In this document: positions 18,889 through 27,495 of the stretch, one piece after another | Layout: each line of letters opens with the position of its first letter | Numbering within the stretch: the stretch's first letter is position 1 | Origin: Chitinophaga pinensis | Lineage (GTDB): Bacteria > Bacteroidota > Bacteroidia > Flavobacteriales_D > Crocinitomicaceae | Length of the DNA stretch: 64,000 nt | Direction of reading: 5' to 3' | Assembly: GCA_945863605.1 (NCBI GenBank) | Contig: CAMAZP010000012.1 | Span: 1 to 64,000, forward strand | The notes under the pieces: model-generated | Databases searched by the model: none | What the model saw: only the letters and a program-made list of their open reading frames with translations | What the model was told of the DNA's origin: nothing | Position numbers and translations under genes: made by a program

Positions 18889-19239
18889 CTTGTTTTAGTT
18901 GAGTTTCTTTATTAATAACGAAAGGTGCTTTTGTAATTCAAATGAAAAATAAATTGTGTATTCGCAACGAGTTGTGAATATCAGTAAAAAAATAATTTGC
19001 GAACAAAATAGAAATTCAGATCCTTGACTTTTTTAGCTTCGCTGCTACTACGTGGTGTTTCTTTTTTTGTCAAGAAAAAAAGAAAGGCAAATAAAATAAT
19101 TGTTCAAATTGAATTTATTTTATGAATTATGAATTTCAGTTTATTTCTTTTAGTGGTACAAAAGCGTATACTCATAAAAAATAATACTATTCTAGATTCA
19201 CTAGCGAAAGTTTTACTTTTTTCCATCATCTAATTCAAC
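18889..19239. other. 351-bp intergenic spacer before the ECF sigma operon
   Basis: The spacer holds a short hairpin TTCGCAAC-GA-GTTGTGAA (18961-18978, one G-U pair) and the long inverted element at 19023-19074 described separately. I found no clear TAnnTTTG box and no tRNA. The operon promoter, perhaps read by its own ECF sigma factor, must lie in the last 150 bases but cannot be identified by eye. Confidence 0.4.
19023..19074. repeat. Imperfect inverted repeat element (CTTGAC...GTCAAG)
   Basis: CTTGAC at 19023-19028 and GTCAAG at 19069-19074 bracket T-rich arms. An inner TAGC/GCTA hairpin (19034-19037 with 19044-19047) and a more GC-rich centre lie between them. The flanks rich in A or T and the core TTGAC/GTCAA look like dispersed intergenic repeats of flavobacterial genomes, but only one copy lies in this window, so copy number cannot be judged. 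Confidence 0.4.
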
Positions 19240-19800
19240 TTGAACGAAGAAATAGACATAGCAGCACTTCAAAAAGGAGATGAAAAAGCCTACCAAGAAT
19301 TGGTAAAAGTATTCGCTAAACCAATCTTCAACACCTGCTATTATATTCTACAAAATAAAGTAGAGGCTGAGGATCTTACCCAAGAAATTTTTTTAACCGT
19401 GTTTCAATCCATCACTTTTTTTAAGGGCGACTCCAAACTTTCAACGTGGATATATCGCATTGCAATTAATAAATGCCATGAATTGCTACGCTTTAAAAAT
19501 CGTAAAAAACGTTTGGGTATTAAAATACCTATTTTTGATTCCTTATTAGAAATTAAAACAGAAGCACCGGATGAAATTTTACATCATGATGAACGGAGAA
19601 AAGTACTGTTTAAAGCTATTTCAAAGTTGCCAGAAAATCAACAAATAGCATACACACTTTACAATATGGATGAATTAAGTTATCAAGAAATTGCTGAGTC
19701 AATGAACTTATCTCTTTCGGCTATTGAATCTTTAATTTTTAGAGCGAAACAAAATTTAAGAAAGTCACTTTACGAATATTATAAAATAAATGAACTATAA
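19240..19800 (+). CDS. ECF-type RNA polymerase sigma factor
   Basis: A 186-residue sigma-70 family protein with only regions 2 and 4. Region 2 spans about 15-90 (VEAEDLTQEIF motif, STWIYRIAINKC) and region 4 about 125-180 (LPENQQIAYTLY, then the helix-turn-helix LSYQEIAESMNLSLSAIESL). The start is TTG at 19240; a stop lies three codons upstream and no ATG precedes region 2, so TTG is the best start. It leads a five-gene operon with a short membrane protein and metal-related exported proteins, so it probably answers an envelope metal signal. Confidence 0.9.
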   Translation: MNEEIDIAALQKGDEKAYQELVKVFAKPIFNTCYYILQNKVEAEDLTQEIFLTVFQSITFFKGDSKLSTWIYRIAINKCHELLRFKNRKKRLGIKIPIFDSLLEIKTEAPDEILHHDERRKVLFKAISKLPENQQIAYTLYNMDELSYQEIAESMNLSLSAIESLIFRAKQNLRKSLYEYYKINEL

Positions 19801-19839
19801 GCACAAGTAATTGAATAAATATTCATCAAAAGGATTAAA

Positions 19840-20106
19840 ATGGAAAATAAAGAAGCTATATCAACAATCATAGACGAAAAATTCGACGCTCGTATTGAGT
19901 TAAGCGAGGAGTTCAAAACGCGCTTAATGACTATTCCTTCAGTTTCTTCAACTTACAGAAAAAACTATTGGCTTTTAGTTGCAGGAGTTGCTGTTTTGTT
20001 AAGTTTAAATGTGTTGGCGATTGCTAAGAAAACAAGAACAAACAAACAAGTTTATATCATTGAACAATATTCTACAAGTACATTAAATTCAGATGATTAT
20101 GAATAA
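19840..20106 (+). CDS. Short single-pass membrane protein, probable anti-sigma partner
   Basis: An 88-residue protein with a charged N-terminal half (about 1-40), one transmembrane helix (about 45-62, YWLLVAGVAVLLSLNVLAI) and a short C-terminal tail. No family is recognised with certainty. Its place directly after an ECF sigma gene and before a Metal_resist protein, with a cytoplasmic N-terminus and one helix, fits a minimal membrane anti-sigma factor. The sequence AAAGGAT seven bases before the ATG is a weak Shine-Dalgarno. The last 14 bases overlap the next gene. Confidence 0.7.
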   Translation: MENKEAISTIIDEKFDARIELSEEFKTRLMTIPSVSSTYRKNYWLLVAGVAVLLSLNVLAIAKKTRTNKQVYIIEQYSTSTLNSDDYE

Positions 20107-20536
20107 AAAAGCACTTCAAATCGTTATCGTTTTGTTAGTAATTATGAATGGCGTTTCGCTTTATTTTTTATTTCGTCCACTCCCACATCATTTTAGAAAG
20201 CCACCCAGTATAGTGGATGTGTTAGAAATTGAGGGTGAATCAGTTGCCAAAATACAGAAGCTAGAAAATGCTCATTTTACTCAAAAAGGTATCTTGATGG
20301 ATGAAATTAGATCCAACAAACGCAAAGTTTGTAAGCTCATTGGAACGAAATTCAAAGCGCAAACCTTAGATTCTTTACTGTCAATCATAAATAGTAAAAA
20401 TTACAAAGCAGAAAAAATGACGTTTGATTATTTCGTAAATCTTCGCGCGATTGTTCCTAAAGAAAAACAAAAAGAACTAGATAAGTTTGTGATTGATGTA
20501 ATTGCTAATCATCCTGGTCCACCAAAACGTAAATGA
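20093..20536 (+). CDS. Metal_resist (CnrR/CpxP/Spy-like) membrane-anchored periplasmic protein
   Basis: A 147-residue protein with an N-terminal membrane helix (about 6-27), a Pro/His segment (RPLPHHFRKPP), and then a long helical region with regularly spaced Lys, Glu and Leu (about 45-140). This is the pattern of small helical-hairpin metal sensors such as CnrR, ZraP and CpxP. In such systems the periplasmic protein senses metal and controls the anti-sigma/sigma pair. The helical pattern and gene order support this; direct metal binding is inferred. Start could be 20093 or the ATG at 20099. The stop overlaps the next start as ATGA. Confidence 0.7.
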   Translation: MIMNKKALQIVIVLLVIMNGVSLYFLFRPLPHHFRKPPSIVDVLEIEGESVAKIQKLENAHFTQKGILMDEIRSNKRKVCKLIGTKFKAQTLDSLLSIINSKNYKAEKMTFDYFVNLRAIVPKEKQKELDKFVIDVIANHPGPPKRK

Positions 20537-21189
20537 GAACATTTCTTGTTTCACTTTTAATTCTTTTTTCCTGTCAAGCAAAGGGTCAACTTTTGTTTAA
20601 TTTCACTTGGAAAAGTAAACCAATTTCACTTACAAGGTACTATCCTTTGGGTGAAAAAGATAGTATTCAATTTACAGACTTGAAATGTTATCTCTCCAAC
20701 ATTGAACTGAAGGGAAAAGGAAACAAAGATTATCAACTAGCGTCTGCAGTTTATTTAATTGATGCAGAAGACAGCACTAGTTTTGTTTTAGATAGAAGCA
20801 TTGATACAAAAAATTTTAAATCAATCTCTTTCACTTTTGGTTTAGATAGTATTATTAATACCTCTGGCGATTTAGAAGGCGATTTAGATCCAATTTTAGG
20901 AATGTATTGGGCTTGGAACACTGGTTATATTCACTGCAAAATTGTTGGTCATTCTTCTTTAGTCCATACACCATCTCATCTTTTTGATTTTCATATTGGC
21001 GGATATCGAAAACCAAACGCTACTTATTTCAAACTTGAACTTCCGCTTACGAGCTCAGCACTAGAACTTGATTTATACCTACTTTTCAATGAATTTTTAA
21101 ACTTAAATTTGTTGCATCAGCTAGTAGTTCCTGGCAAATTAGCTTTCGAAATAGCAACTGTCTTAAAGTCATCAATTCGCTTAAAATGA
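20533..21189 (+). CDS. MbnP-like (putative copper-binding) secreted protein
   Basis: A 218-residue protein with a signal peptide (cleavage near residue 18). It carries the MbnP family signatures: D-L-K-C-Y-L-S-N at 49-56, FTFGLD at about 100-105, GMYWAWNTGY at 123-132 and FDFHIGG at 151-157. In characterised MbnP a Trp is oxidised by the MbnH enzyme to kynurenine and contributes to copper binding; Trp126 and Trp128 are natural candidates here. The gene is followed, with an ATGA overlap, by an MbnH/MauG-like gene, which is the expected partner. No methanobactin gene is seen, so this would be a stand-alone MbnPH pair. Confidence 0.75.
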   Translation: MRTFLVSLLILFSCQAKGQLLFNFTWKSKPISLTRYYPLGEKDSIQFTDLKCYLSNIELKGKGNKDYQLASAVYLIDAEDSTSFVLDRSIDTKNFKSISFTFGLDSIINTSGDLEGDLDPILGMYWAWNTGYIHCKIVGHSSLVHTPSHLFDFHIGGYRKPNATYFKLELPLTSSALELDLYLLFNEFLNLNLLHQLVVPGKLAFEIATVLKSSIRLK

Positions 21190-22217
21190 GAATTCTGAAT
21201 GTCATATTATTCTTAGTTTTTATTAGTTACTCTTTCATTGTTGTTGTGACTGAGAAGCATCCATTTTACATTCCAAAGCATTTTCCAAAACCCTACTATC
21301 AATTCAAAGATGTGCCGCAAGGACGTTTGCGATTTGAGTTAGGTCGCACCTTATTTTATGACCCTGCTCTTTCTCGGGATAGTTCGATTTCTTGTGCCAC
21401 TTGCCATTTACAGTATTCTAGCTTTACACATATTGACCACCCAGTAAGTCACGGTATCGATGGTCGTATTGGAAATCGTAATTCACCCGTAATGATAAAT
21501 CTTGCATGGAATAAATTTTTTCATTGGGATGGTGGCGTTATTCACCTTAATGCACAAGCAATTAATCCATTGACCCATCCAAAAGAAATGGATATGGATA
21601 TCGTTGAGTTACTTAAAAGATTAAATAATTCGTCGTTTTATCGCAAAAGATTTTACGCTGCTTTTGGTGATTCAGTGATTACAACTCCGCTTTTAATGCG
21701 TGGAATTGCAAATTTTTCTGTGGCTTTAGTTTCAGCTAATTCAAAATACGATAAGGTCATTTTAAAAGAAGAAGGAGTTGAATTTTCCGATCAAGAGCAA
21801 AGAGGTTATGACTTATTCAAAAAATACTGCAATGCTTGTCATACCGAGCCCTTGTTCAACTCTCACGATTTCAAGAAAAATGGTTTAGAACTAGATCCTG
21901 AGCTGAAAGACTTCGGGCGAATGGGAATAACGGAAAGAAGGGCTGATTCAATGCTTTTCAAAATTCCAACTTTGCGAAACGTTGAATTCAGTTTCCCTTA
22001 TATGCACGACGGAAGAATTCAAAAATTGAAGGAAGTTATTGAACATTACAGCTCTCTTTCAACTGGAAACAAAAACGTAAGTAAAGAATTGAAAAAAATT
22101 AAAAAACCATTCACAGAAGAGCAGAAAAAAGATTTGTTGGCATTCTTAAAAACCTTAACCGATAAAGAATTTTTATACAACAAAGATTTCTCTTTTCCGG
22201 AAAGTGAGTTCAAATGA
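21186..22217 (+). CDS. Di-haem cytochrome c peroxidase family protein (MbnH/MauG-like)
   Basis: A 343-residue exported protein with an N-terminal hydrophobic helix (about 3-21). It has two haem c motifs, CATCH at 70-74 and CNACH at 215-219, and the conserved PYMHDGR at 271-277. This is the bacterial di-haem peroxidase/MauG layout. Together with the overlapping MbnP-like gene it most resembles MbnH, which modifies Trp in MbnP. An ordinary hydrogen peroxide peroxidase is the main alternative. It ends the five-gene operon. The convergent carbonic anhydrase gene follows after 57 bases. Confidence 0.8.
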   Translation: MRILNVILFLVFISYSFIVVVTEKHPFYIPKHFPKPYYQFKDVPQGRLRFELGRTLFYDPALSRDSSISCATCHLQYSSFTHIDHPVSHGIDGRIGNRNSPVMINLAWNKFFHWDGGVIHLNAQAINPLTHPKEMDMDIVELLKRLNNSSFYRKRFYAAFGDSVITTPLLMRGIANFSVALVSANSKYDKVILKEEGVEFSDQEQRGYDLFKKYCNACHTEPLFNSHDFKKNGLELDPELKDFGRMGITERRADSMLFKIPTLRNVEFSFPYMHDGRIQKLKEVIEHYSSLSTGNKNVSKELKKIKKPFTEEQKKDLLAFLKTLTDKEFLYNKDFSFPESEFK

Positions 22218-22274
22218 TAAAAAAAATCTTCGTAGTAATTTCTAATTTTACTGAGTTAGAAATCATTGAGTGTT

Positions 22275-22793
22275 TTATTCACCTTTAAACCAACCCGAGT
22301 ACATTACGTAATTATTTGCAATGCGTTGAACTTCGCCTTCAAATAATTCAGGGGAAAGGGTTTTTACTTTTTTTGCTGGAACACCCGCATAAATACTCCA
22401 TGCTTCCACTCGTGTTCCCTCCATTAGTACAGCTCCTGCGGCAATAATACAATTTGCTTCAATGTAGCAGTTATCCATTACGATTGCACCCATACCAATT
22501 AAAACATTGTCTTCTACAGTGCAGCCGTGCACCAATGCATTATGACCAACGGAAACATTATTCCCAAGATTTACTGTAGTTTTTTGGTACGTGCAATGTA
22601 AAACAGCTCCGTCTTGAATATTCACTTTATTTCCAATCCGAATGGAATTTACATCGCCACGAATAACAGCGTTGAACCAAACAGAACATTGATTTCCCAT
22701 AACCACATCACCAACAATAGTTGAATTTTCTGCCAACCAACAATCTTCACCAAATTGAGGAGCTTTTCCGTTGCATTCTTTAAGTAGAGCCAT
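22275..22793 (-). CDS. Gamma-carbonic anhydrase family protein (left-handed beta helix)
   Basis: The 172 residues show hexapeptide repeats (V-I-x-G-x-x patterns) from about 22 to 135. The three zinc-ligand histidines occur in the expected order: His66, His84 and His89 (LHCTY, VGHNALVHG). RGD at 45-47 and an Asp at 61 are conserved too. The family includes true carbonic anhydrases and PaaY/YrdA-type proteins of uncertain role; activity cannot be decided from the sequence. It is divergent from ispG. Confidence 0.85.
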   Translation of the reverse strand: MALLKECNGKAPQFGEDCWLAENSTIVGDVVMGNQCSVWFNAVIRGDVNSIRIGNKVNIQDGAVLHCTYQKTTVNLGNNVSVGHNALVHGCTVEDNVLIGMGAIVMDNCYIEANCIIAAGAVLMEGTRVEAWSIYAGVPAKKVKTLSPELFEGEVQRIANNYVMYSGWFKGE

Positions 22794-22931
22794 AGTAAAA
22801 AATTATAAAATTAAGAATGTAAATTTAACTTTGATAAAAACAGAATTAACAATTCTCGCAACTTTACGGTTTTCAATTCTTGATTGGTATATTAAAAATT
22901 CGTTTTATCAAGTTAAAAACAAACTAATCTT

Positions 22932-22939
22932 TATTTTTG
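22932..22939 (+). promoter_or_regulatory. -7 box for ispG
   Basis: TATTTTTG matches TAnnTTTG, 24 bases before the ispG ATG, predicting a leader of about 20 bases. Confidence 0.45.
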
Positions 22940-22963
22940 TTAGATTAAATAACTCAATCATTT

Positions 22964-24889
22964 ATGTCAAGCAAAAAAAACCAATCTTACTGCATCGATT
23001 TATTGAATAGAAAACGTTTTCCAACACAAGAAGTGAGCATTGGAAAAGTAAAGTTAGGCGCATCGAATCCAATTCGTTTGCAATCAATGACAACAACCGA
23101 TACAATGGATACAGAAAAATCGGTGGCACAATCTATTCGAATGATAGAAGCTGGTTGTGAGATTGTTAGGCTGACAGCACCCAGTAAAAAAGAAGCAGAA
23201 AATATGGGTTTAATTCGAACAGAGTTAAACAAATTAGGTTACACCGCACCGCTTGTTGCAGACATTCACTTCACTCCAAACGCTGCTGAAATTGCTGCAA
23301 AATTGGTTGAAAAAGTTCGCGTGAATCCAGGGAATTACGCCGATAAAAAGAAATTTGAAGAAATAGATTACACCGACGAAAGTTATCAAGCGGAATTACA
23401 CCGAATAGAAGAAAAATTTAATCCACTTGTTTTACTGTGTAAAGAAAACGGCACTGCAATGCGAATTGGCACCAATCACGGTTCACTTTCAGATCGCATT
23501 TTAAGTCGTTATGGTGATACTCCCGAAGGAATGGTTGAATCCGCAATGGAGTTCATACGCATTTGTGAGAAAAACAACTACTTTGAATTAGTAATTTCAA
23601 TGAAAGCGAGTAATACCTTGGTAATGGTTCAGGCTTACCGATTGTTAGCCGCTGAAATGCTAAAAAATGGTCGTTCTTATCCTTTGCATTTAGGGGTAAC
23701 CGAAGCTGGAGATGGCGAAGATGGCCGCATTAAATCAGCAGTTGGGATTGGTGCATTATTGGAAGATGGATTGGGCGATACGATTCGCGTTTCATTGACC
23801 GAAGAACCTGAATTTGAGATTCCTGTGGCGCGAAAACTTGCTGAAAAATTTACAGAAATTGAAGTTTTACCACTACTAGAATTTAAGGGTGAATTACCTT
23901 ACAATCCTTTTTCTTACGAGCGAAGACATACAACTGAAGTTCATAATTTGGGAGGAAAACATGTTCCTGTTGTAATTGCAGATTGTTCTCAAAAAGAAAC
24001 GATCAAATCTGCTAATTTTTTCGGTTTTGGTTACAACTATTCAGTTCAATTAGATAAATGGAATTTGCAAGATTTAGCAGCAGATTATGTTTTCATTGGT
24101 GATAATACAATCGATTTTGAAGTGCCAGGAACACTTGGTGTAATTTGTAATTATGAAAATTGGAAAGCAAATTATCTTAATAAAATAGGTTTTTATCCTT
24201 TAATTGCGCTTGATGAGTTAGTAAATCTTGACAAAGTACAAATGGCTTTTTTAAGTTTGCAAGCAGAAGTAACTTTACCAGCGGATTTAGAACAGTATCC
24301 GAATCTTGTTTTGCTTGTTTCAACCACTTTTTCTAACAAAACGCAATTATTCCGCTCCTTCTATATTCAGTTGGCAAGTAAAAATTACCAGCATCCTGTT
24401 GTACTACAAATAGAATCAAAAGAAAAAGATGCTGAAGCATTTCAATTAAATGTGTCCAGTGATGCGGGTTCTGTTTTAATAGATGGTTTTGGTGATGGTC
24501 TTTGGATTAAAGGTGAACAGGCACCAACATTTATCAATTCTACTGCTTTTGGTATTCTACAAGCGACACGAACACGTATTTCTAAAACAGAATATATTTC
24601 TTGCCCTTCTTGTGGTAGAACTTTGTTTGATTTACAAGAAACAACTGCTAAAATCCGAGAGCGTACTTCGCATTTAAAAGGTATTAAAATCGGAATTATG
24701 GGCTGTATCGTAAACGGTCCTGGAGAAATGGCAGATGCAGATTATGGTTATGTAGGTACAGGACCTGGAAAGATACATTTGTACAAAGAAAAAACGGTCG
24801 TTCGTAAAAATGTTGACGAAGCTGAAGCAGTTGATGCACTCATCAATTTGATCAAAGAAAATGGTGATTGGGTGGAGGTTCATCAATAA
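22964..24889 (+). CDS. ispG: (E)-4-hydroxy-3-methylbut-2-enyl-diphosphate synthase (long IspG form)
   Basis: A 641-residue IspG of the long type found in Bacteroidota and plants, with an extra domain between the N-terminal TIM barrel (about 15-290) and the C-terminal iron-sulphur domain. The barrel has the VRLTAPS and ADIHFTP motifs. The cluster domain has CPSCGRT near residue 546 and GCIVNGPGE near 583, which provide the [4Fe-4S] cysteines. The enzyme converts MEcPP to HMBPP, the penultimate step of the MEP isoprenoid pathway. The start at 22964 leaves a short leader after a good -7 box. Confidence 0.95.
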   Translation: MSSKKNQSYCIDLLNRKRFPTQEVSIGKVKLGASNPIRLQSMTTTDTMDTEKSVAQSIRMIEAGCEIVRLTAPSKKEAENMGLIRTELNKLGYTAPLVADIHFTPNAAEIAAKLVEKVRVNPGNYADKKKFEEIDYTDESYQAELHRIEEKFNPLVLLCKENGTAMRIGTNHGSLSDRILSRYGDTPEGMVESAMEFIRICEKNNYFELVISMKASNTLVMVQAYRLLAAEMLKNGRSYPLHLGVTEAGDGEDGRIKSAVGIGALLEDGLGDTIRVSLTEEPEFEIPVARKLAEKFTEIEVLPLLEFKGELPYNPFSYERRHTTEVHNLGGKHVPVVIADCSQKETIKSANFFGFGYNYSVQLDKWNLQDLAADYVFIGDNTIDFEVPGTLGVICNYENWKANYLNKIGFYPLIALDELVNLDKVQMAFLSLQAEVTLPADLEQYPNLVLLVSTTFSNKTQLFRSFYIQLASKNYQHPVVLQIESKEKDAEAFQLNVSSDAGSVLIDGFGDGLWIKGEQAPTFINSTAFGILQATRTRISKTEYISCPSCGRTLFDLQETTAKIRERTSHLKGIKIGIMGCIVNGPGEMADADYGYVGTGPGKIHLYKEKTVVRKNVDEAEAVDALINLIKENGDWVEVHQ

Positions 24890-24891
24890 AA

Positions 24892-24921
24892 ACATGACAT
24901 AAAAAAAAACATGACATAAAA
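24892..24921. repeat. Short direct repeat after ispG
   Basis: The 12-mer ACATGACATAAA occurs at about 24892 and again 18 bases later, inside A-rich sequence. It looks like a small local duplication without a coding role. Confidence 0.5.
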
Positions 24922-24922
24922 T

Positions 24923-24954
24923 AAAACCTCATCAAATTGCTTCAATGAGGTTTT
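24923..24954. terminator. Bidirectional terminator between ispG and nrdA
   Basis: A 10-bp stem AAAACCTCAT/ATGAGGTTTT encloses a 12-base loop, with A-rich sequence on the left and T-rich on the right. It can end ispG on the plus strand and nrdA on the minus strand. Confidence 0.8.
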
Positions 24955-24970
24955 AATATTTTAAACTTTA

Positions 24971-25130
24971 GTCGCTTCTATCCAGAACACATATAGCTCG
25001 CAGGCTCGTGAATTTTCGTTCTGTCTATAACCGACTAGCGTCGCTTCTATCCAGAACACATGTAGCTCGCAGGCTCGTGAATTTTCGTTCTGTCTATAAC
25101 CGACTAGCGTCGCTTCTATCCAGAACACAT
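24971..25130. repeat. 69-bp tandem repeat (2.3 copies) running into the 3' end of nrdA
   Basis: Copies lie at 24971-25039, 25040-25108 and, partial, 25109-25130. The two full copies differ at one base (A or G at unit offset 24). Each unit carries the last codons of nrdA and its TAG. The unit is clearly more GC-rich than its surroundings and contains short inverted CAGAAC/GTTCTG arms. Sixty-nine is a multiple of three, so the duplicated ends keep the frame, but each copy still ends in TAG. Confidence 0.9.
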
Positions 25131-27476
25131 TTCACACCCATCAGGATCGTCTAGTGAACATGCTATAGCAGCTTGTTGGTCTTCCACTAATTGAGCCGCT
25201 GGTTCTGCTGCCACCGATTTTTCAACCGTAAATTTGATTGCATCCGTTGCTGCTTTCGTACGTAAGTAGTACATTCCAGTTTTTAAACCTTTCTCCCAAC
25301 CGTAGAAGTGCATTGATGTCAATTTTCCGAAGTTGGCATTTTCCATGAAAATATTCAACGACTGACTTTGACAAATGTAAGCACCTCTGTCTGCTGCTTG
25401 CTCGATTATAGCTTTTTGAGAAATTTCCCAAGCTGTTTTGTATAAATCTTTTAAGTATTGAGGAATCTCGTTTATGTTTTGAATAGAACCGTTTGCTGTC
25501 ATGATTTTTTGACGCATATCTTTGTTCCATAATCCAGCTTTCACTAAATCTTTTAATAAGTGTTTGTTCACGATTATAAATTCACCAGACAATACACGAC
25601 GTGTGTAAATGTTGGATGTATATGGTTCAAAACACTCGTTATTTCCAAGGATTTGTGCTGTTGAAGCTGTTGGCATTGGAGCTAATAATAAAGAATTACG
25701 AACACCAAATTTTTTCACTTCTTCTTTCAATAAATCCCATTCCCAACGATTTGTTGGCTTTACATTCCACATATCGAATTGGAAAATTCCTTTAGATACA
25801 GGTGAACCATGGTAAGTTTCGTAAGGGCCTAATTCTTTCGAAAGATCTTTAGACGCTGTCATTGCGGCGTAATAAATCGTTTCAAAAACTTCTCTATTCA
25901 ACGCTTTTGCTTCTTCTGATTCAAAAGGGAATCCCAACATAATGAAAGCATCTGCTAATCCTTGAACACCAAGACCAATTGGTCGATGACGTAAGTTTGA
26001 ATTTTTTGCTTCAGGAACTGGATAGTAGTTTTCATCAATGATTTTATTCAAATTCAAAGTTGCTTGATACGTCACTTCGAATAATTTTTCGTGATCAAAC
26101 GTTTTGTTTTCAGTAACATACTTAGGTAATGCAATTGAAGCAAGGTTACATACAGCAACTTCATCTGGAGCTGTGTATTCGATAATTTCTGTACACAAGT
26201 TTGAAGACTTAATTGTACCTAAATTTTGTTGGTTTGACTTAGAGTTTGCTGCATCTTTATACAACATATAAGGGGTTCCTGTTTCGATTTGAGATTCTAA
26301 TATTTTGAACCACAAATCCTGCGCTTGAATCGTTTTGCGTCCTTTCCCTTCGTTTTCGTATTTCGTATAAAGCGCCTCAAATTCAGCACTGTGCGTATCC
26401 GATAATCCTGGACATTCGTGCGGACACATTAAAGTCCAATGAGCGTTCTCTTTAACACGTTTCATAAATAAATCTGGAATCCAAAGTGCGTAGAATAAAT
26501 CGCGAGCACGTTGTTCTTCTTTACCATGGTTCTTCTTCAAGTCTAAGAAATCAAACACATCAGCATGCCAAGGTTCAATATACATTGCGAAAGAACCTTT
26601 TCTTTTACCTCCACCTTGATCAACGTAGCGAGCTGTATCATTGAACACACGTAACATTGGAACAATTCCGTTAGAAGTTCCATTTGTTCCTTTAATATAT
26701 GAACCTGTTGCACGTATATCGTGTAAAGCAAGTCCAATCCCACCTGCTGATTGTGAAATTTGAGCACATGATTTCAATGTATCATAAATTCCACCAATGC
26801 TATCTTCTTTCATTGTCAATAAGAAACAAGAAGACATTTGAGGTTTTGGTGTTCCTGAATTGAATAATGTAGGTGTTGCATGCGTAAACCATCCATCAGA
26901 CATTAAGTCATACGTTTTGATGGCTGCTTTGAAGTCTGTTTTGTGAATACCAAGGGAAACACGCATTAACATCTGTTGCGGACGTTCAACGATTTTTCCA
27001 TTCAATTTCATTAAGTATGAACGCGTTAATGTTTTAAATCCGAAGTAATCGTATCTAAAATCGCGATCGTAAATGATACTAGAATCTAATAATTCTTTGT
27101 TTTCTTGAATGATTTGATACACATCATCTGCAAGTAATGATGCGTTTTGACCAGTTTTAGGATCATTGTAATGATACATATCGCTCATTACCTCTGAAAA
27201 TGTTTTCTTCGTTTCTTTATGTAAATTTGAAACTGCAATACGCGATGCTAACAATGCGTAATCTGGGTGGTCAATTGTTTTTGCTGCGGCAACTTCTGCT
27301 GCTAAGTTATCCAAGTCTGAGGTTGAAACACCATCATAAATCCCTTCAATAACTTTCATCGCTACTGCCTCTGGAGATACCAAAGGATCTAGTCCATAAC
27401 ACATCTTAACGATGCGTGCTGTGATTTTATCAAATTTAACAGCCTCTTTTCTTCCGTCTCTTTTTACTACGTACAT
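25116..27476 (-). CDS. nrdA: Ribonucleoside-diphosphate reductase, alpha subunit (class Ia)
   Basis: The 786 residues begin with an ATP-cone (about 1-88), the allosteric domain that senses ATP/dATP, followed by the ten-stranded barrel of class I reductase. Redox cysteines are visible: Cys217 in QMSSCFLL, the NLCTEI motif near 425, and the C-terminal swing-arm pair CEMC four residues from the end. The enzyme makes deoxyribonucleotides with NrdB. It follows nrdB after 19 bases. A tandem repeat has duplicated the stop codon and the last codons downstream. Confidence 0.95.
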   Translation of the reverse strand: MYVVKRDGRKEAVKFDKITARIVKMCYGLDPLVSPEAVAMKVIEGIYDGVSTSDLDNLAAEVAAAKTIDHPDYALLASRIAVSNLHKETKKTFSEVMSDMYHYNDPKTGQNASLLADDVYQIIQENKELLDSSIIYDRDFRYDYFGFKTLTRSYLMKLNGKIVERPQQMLMRVSLGIHKTDFKAAIKTYDLMSDGWFTHATPTLFNSGTPKPQMSSCFLLTMKEDSIGGIYDTLKSCAQISQSAGGIGLALHDIRATGSYIKGTNGTSNGIVPMLRVFNDTARYVDQGGGKRKGSFAMYIEPWHADVFDFLDLKKNHGKEEQRARDLFYALWIPDLFMKRVKENAHWTLMCPHECPGLSDTHSAEFEALYTKYENEGKGRKTIQAQDLWFKILESQIETGTPYMLYKDAANSKSNQQNLGTIKSSNLCTEIIEYTAPDEVAVCNLASIALPKYVTENKTFDHEKLFEVTYQATLNLNKIIDENYYPVPEAKNSNLRHRPIGLGVQGLADAFIMLGFPFESEEAKALNREVFETIYYAAMTASKDLSKELGPYETYHGSPVSKGIFQFDMWNVKPTNRWEWDLLKEEVKKFGVRNSLLLAPMPTASTAQILGNNECFEPYTSNIYTRRVLSGEFIIVNKHLLKDLVKAGLWNKDMRQKIMTANGSIQNINEIPQYLKDLYKTAWEISQKAIIEQAADRGAYICQSQSLNIFMENANFGKLTSMHFYGWEKGLKTGMYYLRTKAATDAIKFTVEKSVAAEPAAQLVEDQQAAIACSLDDPDGCEMCSG

Positions 27477-27495
27477 GCTTTTATTTATATTTCAA

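Noticed and set aside
21186-22217. Simple cytochrome c peroxidase acting on its own
   Set aside because: The gene overlaps an MbnP-like gene and shares its operon, which points to MbnH; a stand-alone peroxidase cannot be fully excluded.
22771-23010. Plus-strand open frame between the carbonic anhydrase gene and ispG
   Set aside because: It overlaps both real genes, contains the ispG promoter and has no recognisable protein features.
24971-25108. CRISPR array
   Set aside because: The repeats are directly adjacent 69-bp units without unique spacers, and no cas genes are near.
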